Notes: generated from the sequence alone by a model not told the origin. Positions 29,150 through 38,505 are shown, numbered from the stretch's first letter. The stretch: 64,000 bases of DNA from Janthinobacterium sp. Marseille (GCF_000013625.1 NC_009659.1:2976001-3040000); one strand, 5' to 3'. Program-made: numbers and translations.

Positions 29150-30145
29150 GTGCGTCTCTTCCCTACTCGCCTACAAACCGGCATCAGCCTCTGGGCAGGT
29201 AAGCACCTGTTCCGGCACCGTGCCGCCGAAGCAGGCGAAGTATTCTTGCCGCAACGCCGTATCTTTATAGTACCGACCCGGGCCGGCCTGACATTCGGCA
29301 TCATGCTGTTGGTACTGTTTCTGTGCTCTATCAATTACAACCTTGGCCTGGGTTTTGCACTGACTTTCTTGCTGGCCAGTTGCGCCATCGTCGGCATGCA
29401 CCTGACTTTCCGCAACCTCGCATACTTACATCTGTCACCGGGTCGCACGATAGCGGTATTCGCGGGTGAAGCGGCACAATTCAGCCTGCACCTGGACAAT
29501 CGCCGACCATATGAACGCTACGCGATTCGATTGACGTTCATTACTGATGGTGTGACTGGCGTGCCGCACTTTACCGATATCCCTGCCAATACGATCAGCG
29601 ATGTGACGCTCAGTACCGCGGCACTGGAGCGCGGCTGGCTGATGGCACCACGCATACGACTGCAAACAAGTTTTCCACTTGGTTTGCTGCAGGCATGGGC
29701 TTACTGGCAGCCGGCGATGCGTGTACTGGTTTATCCGCGTCCGGAAGAAGATGGCCCGCCATTGCCGCTGACGACAGGCGAACAGTCGGATGGTCGCGGC
29801 AGCGCCGGCCACGATGATTTTGCCGGGATTCGTGCCTACCAGGCTGGCGACTCCATCCGTCATATGGCTTGGCGCCAGATTGCGCGCAGCAATGACGGTG
29901 CATTGGTGACCAAACAGTTTGAAGGTGGTGCGGCAAGCGAACTTGCGCTGGACTACGGCCAGCTGCCAGCGGCCATGGATGTCGAACACAAACTGGCGCG
30001 CCTGACGAACTGGGTACTGATGGCTGAAGCGCGCGGCCTGCCTTATGCATTCCGCCTCGGCCAGCTCTACCTGCCACCCGCGATCGGTCCTGCACATCAA
30101 GCCGCCTGCCTGCAAGCGCTGGCCTTGCACGAGCGTGCTGCATGA
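29150..30145 (+). CDS. DUF58 domain protein
   Basis: 331 residues from a GTG at 29150 with GGAG about 10 bases upstream. Two membrane helices (LTFGIMLLVLFLCSINYNLGLGFALTFLLASCAIVGMHL) are followed by the DUF58 core (SAGHDDFAGIRAYQAGDSIRHMAWRQIARS, with K-Q-F-E after it). DUF58 proteins accompany MoxR and transglutaminase proteins almost everywhere; no biochemical role is established. Its stop overlaps the start of the next gene as ATGA. Confidence 0.9.
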   Translation: MRLFPTRLQTGISLWAGKHLFRHRAAEAGEVFLPQRRIFIVPTRAGLTFGIMLLVLFLCSINYNLGLGFALTFLLASCAIVGMHLTFRNLAYLHLSPGRTIAVFAGEAAQFSLHLDNRRPYERYAIRLTFITDGVTGVPHFTDIPANTISDVTLSTAALERGWLMAPRIRLQTSFPLGLLQAWAYWQPAMRVLVYPRPEEDGPPLPLTTGEQSDGRGSAGHDDFAGIRAYQAGDSIRHMAWRQIARSNDGALVTKQFEGGAASELALDYGQLPAAMDVEHKLARLTNWVLMAEARGLPYAFRLGQLYLPPAIGPAHQAACLQALALHERAA

Positions 30146-32151
30146 AGCGACTACAAAGCATCATGCGCCCGATGTCGCGTGACAAAGCCAATACCCTGCT
30201 CCTGCTACTGGCATGTGCGTTGGTGCTGGCACCAAATGTATCGAACCTGCCGCCGTGGATCGTCGCTATCGTTAGCGTAATGCTGTTGTGGCGCGGCTGG
30301 ATTACCTTCCGCGGCAATCGCATGCCTTCGCGCTGGCTATTGCTGCCACTTGCATTGCTGGCGATGGGCGGCGTCTACCTGACATTCAAAACCTTTGTCG
30401 GCAGCGAAGCAGGCGTCGCTGTGCTGACCTTGCTACTGGCTTTCAAATTGCTGGAAATGCATGCAGGTCGCGATCTGTTCGCCGTCGTATTCCTGAGTTT
30501 CTTTTTATTGCTGACCAATTTTTTCAATTCGCAATCCCTGCCGATTGCGTTTCTGAGCATCATCAGCATCATCGTGATGCTGGCCGCGCAACTATCATTT
30601 CAATATACCGATGCCATCCCCTCCTTGCGCAAGCGGCTGCAACTCGCCGGCAAGATCCTGTTGCTGGCAATACCACTGACGATAGTGCTATTCCTGTTAT
30701 TCCCGCGGATCCAGGGACCTTTGTGGGGCATGCCAAACGATACCAGGACCGCCCGTAGCGGCCTGTCCAGCAGCATGAGTCCGGGTAATATCGCCAAGCT
30801 CGCGCTTTCTACCGAGGTCGCCTTTCGCGTCAGGTTCATTGATACCGTCCCGCAAAATAATCAGCTGTACTGGCGCGGCATCGTGCTCGACCAATATGAT
30901 GGACGTACGTGGAGCAAAGCAGCAACAACGCGCAGGAGTACTCTGCCTACGCTCCAAACGCGCGGCGAACCGGTACGTTATCAAGTGACACAGGAAGCCA
31001 GTTCCGAACCCTGGCTGTTTGCGCTGGAACTGCCAAACGCAGCACCGCAGCTGGCAGGCAAGTTCGTCGGCAAAACGCCGGCCTATGAATTACGCGCAGC
31101 ACGCCCGATCACGGAACGGATTCGCTATGACGTCGCATCGAACCTCGCATTTAATTTCCTGCAGCAAGCGGATCCTGTCTCACTCAAGCAGTGGCTGGCT
31201 TTGCCTGAACACTTTAATCCGCGCACGATAGAGCTGGCGGCGCAAATCAGGAGTAAATCAGCGAACCAGCAGCTTGCCATCGATAGCGTGTTGCAAAGCT
31301 TCCGCAACGAGCCGTTCCGCTACACATTGGAGCCGCCGCTGCTGGGCGCAAACAGTGTCGATGATTTTTTATTTTCCACGCGTGCAGGTTTTTGTGAACA
31401 TTATGCGAGTGCCTTTGTCGTACTGATGCGCGCGATGGGTATCCCGGCACGCGTAGTGACCGGCTATCAGGGCGGACAGATCAATCCGGTTGATGGCTAT
31501 ATGATCGTCAGGCAATCAGATGCGCATGCATGGGCCGAAGTCTGGCTGGAGCAGCGCGGTTGGGTACGGGTCGATCCGACCGCGGCTATCGCGCCGGAGC
31601 GCATTGAACGCAATGCAGCAACTGCGGCTGCCACCGAAACGGTATTCGGTGGCCTGGTGAATGCCGACAGTGGACCGGCTTCATGGCTGCGCAGCCTGCG
31701 CTTCCAATGGGAAGCCATCAACAACGGCTGGAATCAATGGGTGCTGAATTACACACCGGACGAGCAAAAGAATTTGCTACGTTCACTGGGCTTCGGTAAC
31801 ATCGACTGGCAAACGCTGGTATTGCTGCTGTTGGCTGCAGGTGCTACGGTAATGGCCTTGCTTGCCATCCTGCTGCTTGGCACGCGCCGCAAGCGTGACC
31901 CGCTGGAAGCCGCTTATGCGCAGTTTTGCAAACAGATGGCGCGCCATGGTTATGCGCGACTCATTTATGAAGGACCGCGCAGCTATGCGCTACGCTTGCA
32001 GGAAGCAGATTCCACCCTGAGCGAAAAGCACAAACATGCTGCCGGGAAATTTATGGCTCTTTACGAAAAAGTTCGTTACGGTCGCGCTGAACAATGGTCG
32101 CCATCGGACGTGCTTTCCACACTCAAATCACTTTTGACTCAAATTCGATGA
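30142..32151 (+). CDS. tgpA: Transglutaminase-like membrane protein, TgpA/DUF3488 type
   Basis: 669 residues. Six hydrophobic segments in residues 1-190 (DUF3488), a periplasmic transglutaminase core with the Cys-His-Asp triad (TRAGFCEHYASAF, DAHAWAEVWLEQRGWVRVDPT), and a C-terminal helix with a DUF4129-like cytoplasmic tail (EAAYAQFCKQMARHGYAR). The Pseudomonas aeruginosa homologue TgpA is a periplasmic transglutaminase. Co-transcribed with MoxR and DUF58; stop/start overlaps on both sides couple it to DUF58 and to mltB. Confidence 0.93.
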   Translation: MKRLQSIMRPMSRDKANTLLLLLACALVLAPNVSNLPPWIVAIVSVMLLWRGWITFRGNRMPSRWLLLPLALLAMGGVYLTFKTFVGSEAGVAVLTLLLAFKLLEMHAGRDLFAVVFLSFFLLLTNFFNSQSLPIAFLSIISIIVMLAAQLSFQYTDAIPSLRKRLQLAGKILLLAIPLTIVLFLLFPRIQGPLWGMPNDTRTARSGLSSSMSPGNIAKLALSTEVAFRVRFIDTVPQNNQLYWRGIVLDQYDGRTWSKAATTRRSTLPTLQTRGEPVRYQVTQEASSEPWLFALELPNAAPQLAGKFVGKTPAYELRAARPITERIRYDVASNLAFNFLQQADPVSLKQWLALPEHFNPRTIELAAQIRSKSANQQLAIDSVLQSFRNEPFRYTLEPPLLGANSVDDFLFSTRAGFCEHYASAFVVLMRAMGIPARVVTGYQGGQINPVDGYMIVRQSDAHAWAEVWLEQRGWVRVDPTAAIAPERIERNAATAAATETVFGGLVNADSGPASWLRSLRFQWEAINNGWNQWVLNYTPDEQKNLLRSLGFGNIDWQTLVLLLLAAGATVMALLAILLLGTRRKRDPLEAAYAQFCKQMARHGYARLIYEGPRSYALRLQEADSTLSEKHKHAAGKFMALYEKVRYGRAEQWSPSDVLSTLKSLLTQIR

Positions 32152-33266
32152 CATTTCCACTGTTCTCCAGACAATCCTTCCCCTTACTCGCCCTTTCTTC
32201 CATCCTCGCACTGAGCGGTTGCGCATCCGCCGGCGAAACCGGTAAAAAGCCGGCCACAGCAAGCAAGACAACTGTCAAAGCCAAAAAAGTCGTGAAGCCG
32301 GTACAGGGTGATGAGTTCGCCAACTTCTCGCAATGGAGCGACGTCTCCAGCTTTATCGACCAGATGGTGGAAAAGAATGGCTTCAATAAACAGCAATTGC
32401 AAAGCACGCTGAACCAGACCCATTACGTCGATAGCGCCATCCAGCTGATGAAGCCGGCGCCGCCCGGCAAACCAAAGAACTGGGCGGCCTACCGCGCGCG
32501 CTTTGTTGAACCGGTACGCATCAATGGCGGTGTCGCCTTCTGGAACCAATACGCTGATGCACTCGCACGTGCCGAAGCCAAGTATGGCGTACCGGCAGAA
32601 ATCATCGTCGCGATTATCGGTGTAGAGACCGTCTATGGTCGTAATACCGGCAATTTCCGCGTAATGGATGCCATCACGACGTTAGCCTTCGCTTACCCGG
32701 ATACACCGAATCGCACCGCCCGCATGAATTACTTCCGCGGTGAACTGGAAAACACACTGCTGTTTGCACGTGATGAACAGATTGATCCGTTCTCGCTGCT
32801 GGGTTCCTACGCCGGTGCGATTGGCTGGCCGCAATTCATGCCCGGTAGCATCCGCAAATTTGCGGTCGACTTCGATGGCAACGGCCATATCGACCTGCGC
32901 AATTCACCGGTCGATGCCATCGGTAGCGTAGCCAACTTCCTGGTGCAGCATGGTTGGCGCAGCGGCGAACCAACCGTATTCCCAGCCAAGGTAGACATGA
33001 CGGAAAACTGGCAGCGCTTTATCAATCAGGGATTGAGCGCCAAGTTCACACTGAAGGAAATGAAGGAAGCCGGTGTAACACCTTTGGTTGAACCACCGGC
33101 CGACATGTTGTTCGGCCTGGTCGATTTGCAGAATGGTGCAGATCCCAGCGAGTATTGGTTGGGGGCGGATAACTTCTTTGCCATTACACAATACAATCGC
33201 AGCTTTTTCTATGCGATGTCGGTGATAGACCTGAGCCGTGCGGTACGCGCTGCGCGCAATTTCTAG
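32148..33266 (+). CDS. mltB: Membrane-bound lytic murein transglycosylase B
   Basis: 372 residues from the ATG at 32148, which overlaps the tgpA stop as ATGA; an ATG at 32094 lies inside tgpA and lacks a signal sequence. A lipoprotein signal ends LALSGC (C25). The catalytic Glu is E160 in GVETVYGRNTG, and the family pattern RMNYFRGELE, GSYAGAIGWPQFMPGS, DFDGNGHIDL follows. It cleaves the glycan strand of peptidoglycan to give 1,6-anhydro ends. The coupling to the MoxR-TgpA set supports a joint role in wall remodelling. Confidence 0.95.
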   Translation: MTFPLFSRQSFPLLALSSILALSGCASAGETGKKPATASKTTVKAKKVVKPVQGDEFANFSQWSDVSSFIDQMVEKNGFNKQQLQSTLNQTHYVDSAIQLMKPAPPGKPKNWAAYRARFVEPVRINGGVAFWNQYADALARAEAKYGVPAEIIVAIIGVETVYGRNTGNFRVMDAITTLAFAYPDTPNRTARMNYFRGELENTLLFARDEQIDPFSLLGSYAGAIGWPQFMPGSIRKFAVDFDGNGHIDLRNSPVDAIGSVANFLVQHGWRSGEPTVFPAKVDMTENWQRFINQGLSAKFTLKEMKEAGVTPLVEPPADMLFGLVDLQNGADPSEYWLGADNFFAITQYNRSFFYAMSVIDLSRAVRAARNF

Positions 33267-33300
33267 GAATCACACGGCTGCTCACTGAGCGGTCGTGTTC
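33267..33300. terminator. Possible hairpin between convergent mltB and yaeQ
   Basis: An imperfect inverted repeat (CACGGCTGCTCA / TGAGCGGTCGTG, two mismatches that could be G-U pairs in RNA) occupies the 32 bp between the two stops. No T-run follows, so termination by this hairpin alone is uncertain. Confidence 0.35.
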
Positions 33301-33853
33301 AGCGTACTGCGTTCGCAGGCGCTTTCAATTGGGCGAGGTCGATCTGGATAGATTCGCCTTCGCCGTTAATCCATATCTGGCCATCCTGGATCGTGCATTG
33401 CAATTGCATATTGCGTTGCGCGAGTTTGGCCAGTGCCTGGCTGGTAGCGGCCGGCAGATTATAGACACTCAGGTTCTTCGCCCGGTCGACCTTGCCGGCG
33501 ATCTGATTCCACCAGATATTGCTCATACTGCTGTAACTGTAAATGATCACTTGATTTGAACGGCCACACGCTTTCATGATGCGCTTCTCATCCGGCTGGC
33601 CGACCTCTATCCAGAGCTCGATCGCGCCGGTTAAATCCTTTTGCCACAAGTCCGGCTCATCGTCTGCACTCAAACCCTTGCCGAAGGATAGCGCCGCGTT
33701 TGCATGCAGCACGAAGGCCAGGATGCGCACCATCATCCTCTCGTCGGTTTCAGACGGATGGCGCGCTATCGTCAACACATGACCGTCGTAGTACTGACGG
33801 TCCATATCGGCGATTTGCAGGTCGGCTTTGAAGATAGTGGATTTAAGAGCCAT
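33299..33853 (-). CDS. yaeQ: YaeQ family protein
   Basis: 184 residues with the full YaeQ pattern: ALKSTIFKADLQIADMDRQYYDGH at the N-terminus, RHPSETDERMMVRILAF, LSADDEPDLWQKDLTGAIELWIEVGQPDEKRI and QCTIQDGQIW near the end. The fold is related to PD-(D/E)xK nucleases and the acidic residues in that core (ELWIEVG) are kept. E. coli YaeQ is 181 residues. Its cellular role is not established. Confidence 0.92.
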   Translation of the reverse strand: MALKSTIFKADLQIADMDRQYYDGHVLTIARHPSETDERMMVRILAFVLHANAALSFGKGLSADDEPDLWQKDLTGAIELWIEVGQPDEKRIMKACGRSNQVIIYSYSSMSNIWWNQIAGKVDRAKNLSVYNLPAATSQALAKLAQRNMQLQCTIQDGQIWINGEGESIQIDLAQLKAPANAVR

Positions 33854-34019
33854 GAATTTCTACTTTGATCAAACGCGCATATGCGCAAGACGGAACGGTG
33901 GCAAGAATAGCCGATCCGGCCGCGCTATGGCGATCATTTTTATTAGCGGACATTCCGAGGCAGGCCGGACCAATTACGGCAAGCGTTTAAAATAGAGAAC
34001 TATCAACAGGATGGCCCGC

Positions 34020-34604
34020 ATGCAAACACCTACTCCCGCCGCTACGCACGATGAAATCATCGCCCTCACGCAAGCCTGGTTGGAAAAAGCCGTAATCGGC
34101 CTGAACCTCTGCCCTTTCGCCAAGGCGGTCTACGTCAAACAGCAAATCCGCTATGTCGTCAGCAAGGCCGACACCACCGATGCCTTGCTGACGGAACTGA
34201 AAGCGGAGTTGCAGTATTTACAGGATAGTGACCCGGTAAAGGTCGACACCACCTTGCTGATCCTGCCCGAAGTCCTGGCTGACTTCCTTGACTACAACGA
34301 CTTCCTCGATACCGCAGATGAAGCGATCGAAGATTTGGAGCTGGATGGTGAAATCCAGATCGCGAGCTTCCATCCTGATTATCAATTTGCCGGCACCAAA
34401 ACAGACGATATAGAAAACTATACGAACCGTTCTCCGTATCCAATCTTGCATCTTTTGCGCGAGGCCAGCATCGAACGCGCAGTCGAAGCTTTCCCCGAAG
34501 CCGAAGAAATTTATGAAAAGAATATGGAAACGTTACGCAAACTGGGACTGCAGGGATGGACGAATTTACAATTGTTAGCACCGCCGCGTGAGCGCAAACA
34601 ATGA
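34020..34604 (+). CDS. DUF1415 family protein
   Basis: 194 residues from the ATG at 34020, which has AGGA 8 bases upstream; an ATG at 34011 (three more residues) overlaps that ribosome-binding site and is less likely. The pattern LTQAWLEKAVIGLNLCPFAKAVY near the start and IASFHPDYQFAGTKTDDIENYTNRSPYPILHLLRE is diagnostic of DUF1415. Soluble, no signal peptide. The conserved Cys in NLCPFAK and the His in SFHPDYQF could be functional, but no activity is known. Confidence 0.9.
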   Translation: MQTPTPAATHDEIIALTQAWLEKAVIGLNLCPFAKAVYVKQQIRYVVSKADTTDALLTELKAELQYLQDSDPVKVDTTLLILPEVLADFLDYNDFLDTADEAIEDLELDGEIQIASFHPDYQFAGTKTDDIENYTNRSPYPILHLLREASIERAVEAFPEAEEIYEKNMETLRKLGLQGWTNLQLLAPPRERKQ

Positions 34605-34932
34605 CATACAAGTATTATTTAAGCGTAAGAATTGCCGGATGGTATCATTCCTTAAAACAACAACAAGCATTGATTTTTAAGGTTTTTTTGTGAAAAAGCG
34701 CAGAAAAGAATAAAATTTCAATAACGCTACTTTTCTCAAAAAGAAAAGATTGTTTGAAGGAACTCTTGGTCAATTGTGAGGCCAAAAGAACACTGAGTTG
34801 TAATTGCTTTTTTGAAATTCCTTGCTATATTGATTGCATATAGTTAATTTTTTCATATGTGGCCCCGAAAAAATCATCACCGTTTGCAACTTTACTAATA
34901 TGACAAGACTCCAATATCAGTAGCCGTCGAAA
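34605..34932. other. AT-rich intergenic region upstream of the small HTH gene
   Basis: 328 bp, markedly A+T-rich, with no open frame of note. It contains runs such as TTTTTAAGGTTTTTTT and an inverted repeat around TATATTGATTGCATATA (about 34831-34847) that could be a binding site in front of the regulator gene. No RNA gene is recognised. Confidence 0.5.
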
Positions 34933-35250
34933 TTGCAAGCTGCCTTGCATTTCCCCGATCAAGTTGCTTACGACCCAAACCATCTCTTGGACTCGTTGAT
35001 TGAAAGACTGCATCTGAAAAATGATGCGGCCCTATCGCGCGCACTCGAAGTCGCCCCACCAGTAATCAGCAAAATCCGCCATCGCCGTTTGCCGGTAGGT
35101 GCATCCCTGCTGATCCGCATGCACGAAGTCAGTGATTTGAGCATTCGTGACCTGCGTATCCTGATGGGTGACCGTCGCGATAAATTCCGTATCAGCGACA
35201 AGCAATTCAAGCCAAAAGAAGGCGGCGTCGCAACCGAGCCGCAAGAGTAA
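34933..35250 (+). CDS. Small helix-turn-helix protein (XRE/Cro-like)
   Basis: 105 residues if the TTG at 34933 is the start; an upstream stop at 34921 rules out a longer form, and no ATG occurs in the conserved part. Residues about 16-75 form a compact helical domain (LLDSLIERLHLKNDAALSRALEVAPPVISKIRHRRLPVG) whose ALSRALEV-x-PPVISKIRHRR segment looks like a Cro/CI helix-turn-helix. I know similar small proteins in related Burkholderiales but no assigned function. It stands alone after a long AT-rich gap and is probably a DNA-binding regulator. Confidence 0.75.
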   Translation: MQAALHFPDQVAYDPNHLLDSLIERLHLKNDAALSRALEVAPPVISKIRHRRLPVGASLLIRMHEVSDLSIRDLRILMGDRRDKFRISDKQFKPKEGGVATEPQE

Positions 35251-35265
35251 TGTCAGTTACCCGCA

Positions 35266-35295
35266 GAGTATTCCCGGCTTAAGCCGGGAATACTC
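35266..35295. repeat. 30 bp perfect palindrome over the cysM stop codon
   Basis: GAGTATTCCCGGCTT (35266-35280) is followed directly by its exact reverse complement (35281-35295). The TAA stop of cysM (35279-35281 on the minus strand) sits at the centre. The hairpin could end both converging transcripts or stabilise them, but there is no T-run after the stem. Confidence 0.85.
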
Positions 35296-36181
35296 CTGTT
35301 GACAGGTAACGATCCCCTCTATCGCAGACGATGAAGACCACCGTCGCGTTCTCTACCGTCTGAGAAATCCTGAGCGCAACTTCACACGCGCCAGCAGCTG
35401 AAATCCCACAGAAAATCCCCTCTTCTATCGCCAAACGGCGTGCCATTTGCTCGGCCACAGCCTGGCTGACATATTCGAGCTGATCGACTTTGCTCGCATC
35501 ATAAATTTTTGGCAGGTATGCTTCCGGCCATTTGCGTATGCCAGGGATCTGCGAGCCTTCATCCGGCTGTACGCCGATGATCTTGATATCCGGGTTCTTT
35601 TCTTTCAGGTATTCCGATACACCGATAATGGTGCCGGTGGTTCCCATTGCGCTGACAAAGTGGGTAATCTGGCCGCCGGTGTCACGCCAGATCTCCGGGC
35701 CTGTGGTTTCGTAGTGCGCACGCGGGTTATCCGGATTGGCAAACTGATCGAGGATCAAACCCTCGCCATTCTTTTGCATTTGTTCGGCGAGGTCACGGGC
35801 ATACTCCATGCCGCCGGTTTTTGGCGTCAACACGATTTTTGCACCGTACGCAGCCATTGCCTGGCGTCGCTCTTCGCTCAAGTTCTCGGGCATCAGCAGG
35901 ACCATCTTGTAGCCACGCATCGCTGCCACCATGGCCAGTGCAATCCCGGTATTACCGCTGGTCGCCTCAATCAGCGTATCGCCCGGCTTGATCACACCGC
36001 GCTCTTCCGCATGCAGGATCATCGACAGTGCCGGCCTGTCTTTTACCGAACCGGCCGGGTTATTGCCTTCCAGTTTGCCGAGGATGACGTTATTGCGGCG
36101 CACTGCGTCTTCACCGCCCAGTCGTTTGAGTTGTACCAGTGGGGTATTGCCGATGGTGTCTTCGATGGTCAAATATTGCAT
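35279..36181 (-). CDS. cysM: Cysteine synthase B (O-acetylserine sulfhydrylase)
   Basis: 300 residues. PLP lysine K47 in NPAGSVKDRP, the SGNTG substrate loop (EATSGNTGIAL), the GTTGT phosphate-binding loop (SAMGTTGTIIG), and the CysM-type C-terminus (FCGISAAGACEVAL, CDRGDRYLSTGVFPA) are all present. It makes cysteine from O-acetylserine and sulfide or thiosulfate. The length and arginine-containing signature favour CysM over CysK. Single gene. Confidence 0.95.
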   Translation of the reverse strand: MQYLTIEDTIGNTPLVQLKRLGGEDAVRRNNVILGKLEGNNPAGSVKDRPALSMILHAEERGVIKPGDTLIEATSGNTGIALAMVAAMRGYKMVLLMPENLSEERRQAMAAYGAKIVLTPKTGGMEYARDLAEQMQKNGEGLILDQFANPDNPRAHYETTGPEIWRDTGGQITHFVSAMGTTGTIIGVSEYLKEKNPDIKIIGVQPDEGSQIPGIRKWPEAYLPKIYDASKVDQLEYVSQAVAEQMARRLAIEEGIFCGISAAGACEVALRISQTVENATVVFIVCDRGDRYLSTGVFPA

Positions 36182-36271
36182 AGTGAGTGCTTGAATGGTG
36201 TCTCTGGTAAAACGCCATTTTAATCGCAGATGCTATTGCGCGTACGAACTCGATAAAAACCCGCGCAATAG

Positions 36272-36305
36272 CAAAAAGCCTCGCCGATTGAGTCCGGCAG
36301 GGCTT
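36272..36305 (-). terminator. Likely intrinsic terminator of the ComEA-like gene
   Basis: On the minus strand AAGCCCTGCCG and CGGCGAGGCTT form a stem with two imperfect positions, followed by TTTTT, 20-50 bases after the stop at 36325. Confidence 0.75.
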
Positions 36306-36324
36306 GCTGGCCAGCAGGCAATAG

Positions 36325-36666
36325 CTATTTCTCGGCTTTGCCCTTGGCAGCCGGTTTCGCAGCACCTTTCCTGGCCGCGGGTTTAGTCGCTCCTGATCGG
36401 GTAACGCCATTCACGGTAAGCCCGGCTTCTGACAGCTTTTCGGAATTCTTCTCGCCGACACCTTTGACGCGCTTTTGCAAGTCATCCCAATCCTTGAAGT
36501 TGCCACCCTTCTTGCGTTCATCCAGGATCGCCTTCGACATGGCGGGGCCGACACCCTTGATACCATCCAGGGCGGCCTGATCGGCCTTATTGACGTCGAC
36601 CTCAGCCCAGGCCAGGTTCATCGATAAAAACATAGCTGCGAATGCCAGCAACACATTTTTCAACAT
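36325..36666 (-). CDS. ComEA-like helix-hairpin-helix protein
   Basis: 113 residues from the ATG at 36666, with GGGAG about 7 bases upstream. A signal peptide ends AWAEVDVNKAD, followed by two helix-hairpin-helix motifs (AALDGIKGVGPAMSKAILDERKKGG and WDDLQKRVKGVGEKNSEKL) and a Lys/Ala-rich tail (AARKGAAKPAAKGKAEK). This is the short ComEA type: a periplasmic DNA-binding protein that in competent bacteria helps pull DNA through the outer membrane. No other competence gene is adjacent, so its use here is uncertain. Confidence 0.9.
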   Translation of the reverse strand: MLKNVLLAFAAMFLSMNLAWAEVDVNKADQAALDGIKGVGPAMSKAILDERKKGGNFKDWDDLQKRVKGVGEKNSEKLSEAGLTVNGVTRSGATKPAARKGAAKPAAKGKAEK

Positions 36667-36880
36667 ATGGATCTCCCTATTCAGTTTGTGAAAATGCACA
36701 GGAATAACGACGACAAACAGCCATATTTATCGCTAAACCAGAGTCGAATGTAGGGAAAACAGGGAGGGATTTGAATCGGACATTTCCGAAAGGAAATGCA
36801 TAGGAGGGAAAACAATTGCAAGTGAGTGCCGACTAAGCTGTTCGGGTTGGAAGCAGCCTAGCCGGGGTAATCCCGTGCAC

Positions 36881-38056
36881 TCAGTTCATGACATTCAATT
36901 CTTCGGTACGACGTGGCGGGTAGCTTTCCCATTTGCTGCAACCAGGACATTGCCAGTAGTACTGGCGCGCCTTGAAACCGCAATGGCTACACTGGTAACG
37001 CGCCAGCTTTTGCGTATAACCATGCACCAGGTTCTTGACCAATGACAGCTCGGACCGCATTTCGGGCGGCGCTTCCATCAGACGTGCTTCCAGCAGCTTG
37101 TCGAGGCCCAGCAAAGTCGGTGTACGACGCAATTCATCGCTCACCATCTGGTTCGCCGCATCCACGCCTTCCAGTTCCAGCACCGCCTTGAACACGACTT
37201 CCAGCAAATCGATGGACGAAGCTTCCGCCAAATAGAATTTCAGCAGGTTCACGCCTTCCTGCGCGCGTCCGACTGCACGATAGCCATCCATCAGGCGCTG
37301 CGCTACCAGCGCCACGTGTGGCACGCTCTGATGCTCGACACGACGCCAGGTCAGCAATGCGGATTCGGTATCGCCCTGCGCCAGTTGCGCATCACCCAGC
37401 AGGATGGTCGCACGTACGCTTTTGCGATCCGCCGCCAGCGCTTTTTCCAGCAAGGTAATCGCGGCATCCGGATGCGTATGTACCAGTTCGTCTTGCGCCA
37501 GTTCGCAGTAAAACTGCGCGATTTCCTTTTGGCGGCCGCCGGCGCCCGATTCTTGCAATGCATGAGCCGCTTGAATCGCGCGTTCCCATTCTTTTTCACG
37601 CTGGTAAATTTCCAGCAATGCGCGTCTGGCCTGCGCACCATACTGGGTATCGACCAACTGGTTGAAGGTTTCTTCCGCCCGGTCCAGCAAACCGGCGTTC
37701 AGGTAATCCTGGCCCAGTTCATATTGTGCGTGGACCTTATGCTCAAGCGGCAAATCAGGACGCGCCAATAAATTTTGGTGCACCCGTATCGCGCGTTCGG
37801 TTTCGCCACGACGGCGGAACAGATTACCCAGCGCAAAATGCAGTTCGGCCGTTTCCGGATCCAGCTTGACGATTTCGATGAAGGCATCAATTGCCTTGTC
37901 CGGTTGTTCGTTCAGCAGGAAATTCAAGCCCTTGAAGTAGCCGCGCGGCAGGCTGCGCGATTCCGAAACCAATTGTTTGATATCTACGCGCGCAGCAATC
38001 CAGCCCAGGGTAAAAAAGGCTGGAATGGCAAGCAACCACCAAGTTTCAAATTCCAT
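36881..38056 (-). CDS. lapB: Lipopolysaccharide assembly protein B (YciM)
   Basis: 391 residues: one N-terminal membrane helix (WWLLAIPAFFTLGWIAARVD), TPR repeats over residues about 40-340 (EIVKLDPETAELHFALGNLFRRRGETERAI), and a C-terminal rubredoxin-like metal site (CSHCGFKARQYYWQCPGCSKW, two C-x2-C pairs). In E. coli LapB controls turnover of LpxC by FtsH and so LPS amount. The length matches (389). It follows lapA in the same orientation 57 bp downstream. Confidence 0.95.
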   Translation of the reverse strand: MEFETWWLLAIPAFFTLGWIAARVDIKQLVSESRSLPRGYFKGLNFLLNEQPDKAIDAFIEIVKLDPETAELHFALGNLFRRRGETERAIRVHQNLLARPDLPLEHKVHAQYELGQDYLNAGLLDRAEETFNQLVDTQYGAQARRALLEIYQREKEWERAIQAAHALQESGAGGRQKEIAQFYCELAQDELVHTHPDAAITLLEKALAADRKSVRATILLGDAQLAQGDTESALLTWRRVEHQSVPHVALVAQRLMDGYRAVGRAQEGVNLLKFYLAEASSIDLLEVVFKAVLELEGVDAANQMVSDELRRTPTLLGLDKLLEARLMEAPPEMRSELSLVKNLVHGYTQKLARYQCSHCGFKARQYYWQCPGCSKWESYPPRRTEELNVMN

Positions 38057-38113
38057 GCAATGTTGTGTTGTTGAGAGTGATCAAATAATCAAAAGGCGCG
38101 TGCTTACTGTATC

Positions 38114-38428
38114 TCACAGATGAATCACGGCGTCCGGCTGTGGCGGCTGCGATTTCACCAAAGCCTGTTCTTGTACTTCTTTTTGTATCGTTGTAATCGT
38201 CTTCTTTTGCTTCGCCAGTTCACGACGGTGACGGAACAGGGTCGGCGTCATCGCCAATACGCCCAGGGCCGCACCACCGACAAAGAAACCGAGCAGGAGC
38301 AATACCAAAGGCCCGCGCATTTCGTAACCGAGGAAGAACTGCAGCGATACTTCCTGCGTATTTTTCATCGCGAAACCGAAGAACACAATGAAAAGTAAGA
38401 CAGCAATAATTCTGAGCAGGATTTTCAT
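38114..38428 (-). CDS. lapA: Lipopolysaccharide assembly protein A (DUF1049)
   Basis: 104 residues with two membrane helices (LLRIIAVLLFIVFFGFAMKNTQEVSLQFF and GPLVLLLLGFFVGGAALGVLAM) and a short basic coiled region, as in LapA/YciS (DUF1049). It works with LapB at the inner membrane in LPS homeostasis. A terminator lies between ihfB and lapA, so lapAB probably has its own promoter. Confidence 0.9.
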   Translation of the reverse strand: MKILLRIIAVLLFIVFFGFAMKNTQEVSLQFFLGYEMRGPLVLLLLGFFVGGAALGVLAMTPTLFRHRRELAKQKKTITTIQKEVQEQALVKSQPPQPDAVIHL

Positions 38429-38505
38429 GGCGTCATTCCTTTATTAAGCTAATCCGGGTTACCGCACAATGCCAGTTTGGCACAGAGATTAACGAAATTG
38501 TACGT

